Assembly: GCA_038501625.1 (NCBI GenBank)
Contig: JAZAYU010000884.1
Location: 1 to 64,000, forward strand
Length of the DNA stretch: 64,000 bases
Direction: 5' to 3'
Origin: Corbicula japonica
Taxonomy: Eukaryota > Mollusca > Bivalvia > Venerida > Cyrenidae
Positions 61,829 to 64,000 of this stretch are shown in pieces; within the stretch, counting starts at the first letter, position 1, and each line of letters opens with the position of its first letter. A program made the position numbers and the translations under genes. The notes beneath the pieces are model-generated. The model was not told the DNA's origin. It saw only the letters and a program-made list of their open reading frames with translations, and made no database searches.

Positions 61829-61966
61829 ATGGGCGATTTGACCAATCACAATCGATTTCTTTACTATCAGCTGGATAACTCCGCCTCTCCACGTGGTGAA
61901 TTCGCAAGTCTGTCGATGTCGTTTGATCGTATTTTGTCTTTGCCGACTGTTGATATTCTCAATTAA
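61829..61966 (+). CDS. 45-codon open frame, candidate exon or small protein
   Basis: ATG at 61829 to TAA at 61964-61966. It begins MGDLTNHNRFLYYQLDNSAS and continues with an even, protein-like composition without low-complexity runs. It contains cacgtg, and an inverted CCAAT box overlaps its start. The sequence ttcaag followed by gttaag before it could be a donor. It may be the first exon of the hAT-like coding remnant that follows, an independent small ORF, or part of a promoter read by chance. I do not recognise it. Confidence 0.28.
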   Translation: MGDLTNHNRFLYYQLDNSASPRGEFASLSMSFDRILSLPTVDILN

Positions 61967-62156
61967 AAGCGGAACCCGGTGTGTTTGACATAATGTTCAA
62001 TGATTTTAAGTAGATGCGATCATGAATAATAATTTGGTTATTCTTATTTCTGTGATTAGAAAACAAACACTTCGAAAATTGTACTGTATACATGTATGAA
62101 AATAATTGTGCGATAATGGATTTGTTTTAAACAAATCTATTGGCAAGTTGCAGTTA

Positions 62157-62600
62157 GAACTTAAATTGCAAAAGAAATACATTCTGTGGCATTTTACTGC
62201 GCTATCATCGTAACGATCAGTTCATTTTCGTCGGACACATTTTCAAGTATGCGTGCAGGATAGAACGACGACTCGACTCTTATTTCAAGAGAAACCGGCC
62301 TTGTGAGGCTGATGCCAACTCCATCGGGCATTCTGAACTTCAAAATTCTAGAAATGAGATCGAGATCATTCAAAATTCTAGAAATGAGATCGAGATCATT
62401 CCGGATAGCCCTTCAAGAGCGACTCTGACGACGCCAAGTACCCTTTTACTCCGACGCCGGACGCGGTACCCCAACATGCCGAGAAACTGAATCAACGCCG
62501 GCTACCTCGAACAGCCAGTTCCATTCAGTCAGGTGTCGATCCAAAGTGGAAGAAAGTCTACTCCTGGTTGCAAGAAGTTGGCAATGATTATATATATTTT
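62157..62600 (+). pseudogene. N-terminal part of a hAT-transposase-like protein, broken
   Basis: A stop-free frame from about 62157 passes through ILLRYHRNDQFIFVGHIFKY, CEADANSIGHSE and a duplicated QNSRNEIEII, reaching IIPDSP near 62413. One base out of frame it continues as FKSDSDDAKYPFTPTPDAVP, then LPRTASSIQSG and VDPKWKKVYSWLQEVGN. The DPKWKK.Y.WL stretch resembles the start of the zinc-finger region in hAT-derived proteins, where Cys and His follow; here it runs into AT-rich sequence instead. The frameshift near 62415 makes it a pseudogene. The hAT assignment is supported mainly by the C-terminal remnant 400 bp downstream. Confidence 0.4.
62341..62400 (+). repeat. Perfect in-frame 30-bp tandem duplication
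   Basis: Two identical 30-bp units starting caaaattctagaaatgagat. In the open frame each encodes QNSRNEIEII. No differences between units, so the duplication is recent. Confidence 0.97.
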
Positions 62601-62670
62601 TATTATATATATAGCCTTGTGACTTGCATTAAATAAATAAAATAACTTAATTTCATGCTACTATATATAA

Positions 62671-62866
62671 AAAGGGAAATATGCATATCAGGAATCGCCA
62701 AACTCATAAAACAAAGCCTCCTCCGCAGCAAAAAGAAGAGAGGAAAATAAATGATTTGTTTGTTGATTGTTTAACAAAAAAGGTTAACCTTATGGGTTAG
62801 CGCCTTGGAACAGTCAGTGGCAAAATAATTTGCTACTAGGGGTTTAAACCAGCTTCTAGGGGTTCA
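62671..62866 (+). repeat. Family D copy, shorter
   Basis: tgcatatcaggaatcgccaa, acaaagcctcctccgcagc, a purine tract, gcgccttggaacagtcagtg and gtttaaaccagcttctaggg, then similarity ends. It sits between the two hAT-like coding remnants. Confidence 0.8.
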
Positions 62867-62978
62867 CTACATAATTTATTATACCTGTTTGTGTTAACTG
62901 AATACCTATTACGATATTATTTTTTTATGGGTGAAGCTCTCTATATGTTTACCGGTATCGTAAATTAATTTTATTTCA

Positions 62979-63190
62979 GATTGTGAGAGGTTTTTTCCAC
63001 ATTATCAAGAGTGAAGACAAAACTTAGAAGCAGGCTTAACAATTCAACATTAAATTTATTGTTAATGATATCCATGGAAGGTCCTGATGTACTGAAGTTT
63101 GATTATAATAAGGAAGTCAGGACTTGGGCCCAAGAAAACAGAGGCTCTGAAAGTTTAATCCTAATTCTGTCAGTTGTAATGAAACACTGA
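62979..63190 (+). pseudogene. hAT transposase C-terminal dimerisation region, broken
   Basis: After ttttatttca the sequence reads DCERFFPHYQ, then, after a one-base shift, VKTKLRSRLNNSTLNLLLMI followed by SMEGPDVLKFDYNKEV and RTWAQENRG, ending at TGA (63188). The pattern CERFFS...VKTKLR.RL....L..L..I is that of the hAT-family C-terminal (hATC) dimerisation domain, which lies at the end of the transposase and of host genes derived from it. The frameshift marks a pseudogene. The catalytic middle is absent between this and the 62157-62600 remnant. Confidence 0.72.
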
Positions 63191-64000
63191 GTTTGATATG
63201 TGTGAGATATTGGACAATGAAGGTGAAAAACTAACTATACAGAGTATAAAGTTGACATTGTAACTTGATGAGATCAGATCAGTTTATGTTATTAAAACAC
63301 ATGTTGACATACTGTGTACACATTGTTTTACATTATTTATGTTTTTAACTTTTGTACCTTTCTTGGCTCTAAAGAGATAAAAAAAAACATCTATGTACTA
63401 TATACAGTTTTTGCAGTTAACTTTGGTACAAATATAAAACTGTATAAAATTATAGTTAAAAAATAAAGTTTCGCGAGCTTAAATCCACGAACAGTCCAGC
63501 GACAACGCTTCCAAAAATCCTGGTGAGACCGTTAGTAAGTTGGCGAATATTTTTGTTAATGCATTGTTGCGATCGACGTAAAAATTAAGATTGTAACTGT
63601 TTCAGTCTCTTAAGGTACGTGAGCCTTGTGCAATTCATTGTTGACACTACTCAGTTGTGGCGTAGCCTGATCATCGTTATTCTAGCAAAATTTAACCACT
63701 TATCATACGCTTCTGCATCAAAAAGACCCCCAACCTATGATTCAGGTGAAAAAAAAAGTGGTAAACCTAATTTCCTTGCATCAAATACAAGTACCTGCAT
63801 CTATTGAAAACCCTGAATATACTGAATTATTTGCTAATGTTGATGATAGTAACTGTCACAAAGTTTAACGAAAAAATCACACATAGTTTCGTATGTTTAC
63901 AGTAATGATATATGTGCAGGGCATGTTCGATTCAACCAGCGCACCAGTCTTTCAACGCTTTCAGCGCTTTGATTATTATTTGCGCCTGCGAATGATGATG
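63191..64000. other. AT-rich sequence without a recognised gene
   Basis: No exon identified. A gcgcaccagtc segment near 63941 echoes the half-site of the palindrome at 61067. Confidence 0.4.

Overview
The window reads as AT-rich, non-coding eukaryotic nuclear DNA, most likely from an invertebrate and plausibly a bivalve mollusc. The organism is an inference from the repeat types (many short foldback elements, TTAA elements, Tc1, hAT and a LINE with an APE-type endonuclease). It was not confirmed by any search. I found no complete, intact host gene. Most short open frames lie inside repeats or look like chance.

Layout. Positions 597-4140 hold a ~60-bp minisatellite split by a hAT-type element (670-1531, 8-bp target duplication). 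A 77-bp satellite (4184-5455) follows, split by a reverse copy of a dispersed family called here family D. A LINE occupies 6410-8090: its endonuclease frame is nearly whole, its reverse-transcriptase frame is broken, and its 3' part is missing. From 9 to 19.5 kb come old dimeric repeats, several terminal-inverted-repeat elements, a second hAT element with perfect termini and an 8-bp target duplication (11858-13258), and a 142-bp perfect-core foldback. From 19.5 to 30 kb there is little beyond one long hairpin, one repeat pair and microsatellites.

Two nested complexes are the best-supported structures. At 31114-34506 an element with ~540-bp inverted arms is bounded by TTAA and carries a second TTAA-bounded element inside its right arm; the left arm preserves the empty target site. 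At 41371-48026 a decayed Tc1-family transposon, with transposase remnants on the minus strand, is split by an LTR retrotransposon (41782-46373). That retrotransposon has two 645-bp LTRs differing by one base in my reading, a primer-binding site, a polypurine tract and a 4-bp target duplication, but no gag or pol. It is therefore a young non-autonomous element.

The last 3 kb (61.0-63.2 kb) look most like host promoters or exons. There is a perfect NRF1-type palindrome 10 bp before a 23-codon start exon with a consensus splice donor; a CLEAR/E-box plus YY1-type motif before a 45-codon frame; and then remnants of a hAT-transposase-like protein, with an N-terminal segment at 62157-62600 and a C-terminal dimerisation segment at 62979-63190.

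Family D recurs at least nine times. All its copies share one end while the other end varies, and it may be an undescribed retroposon family. Three foldback copies (19334, 39903, 54838) and three copies of another family (30550, 38335, 39805) show repeated activity of short non-autonomous elements.
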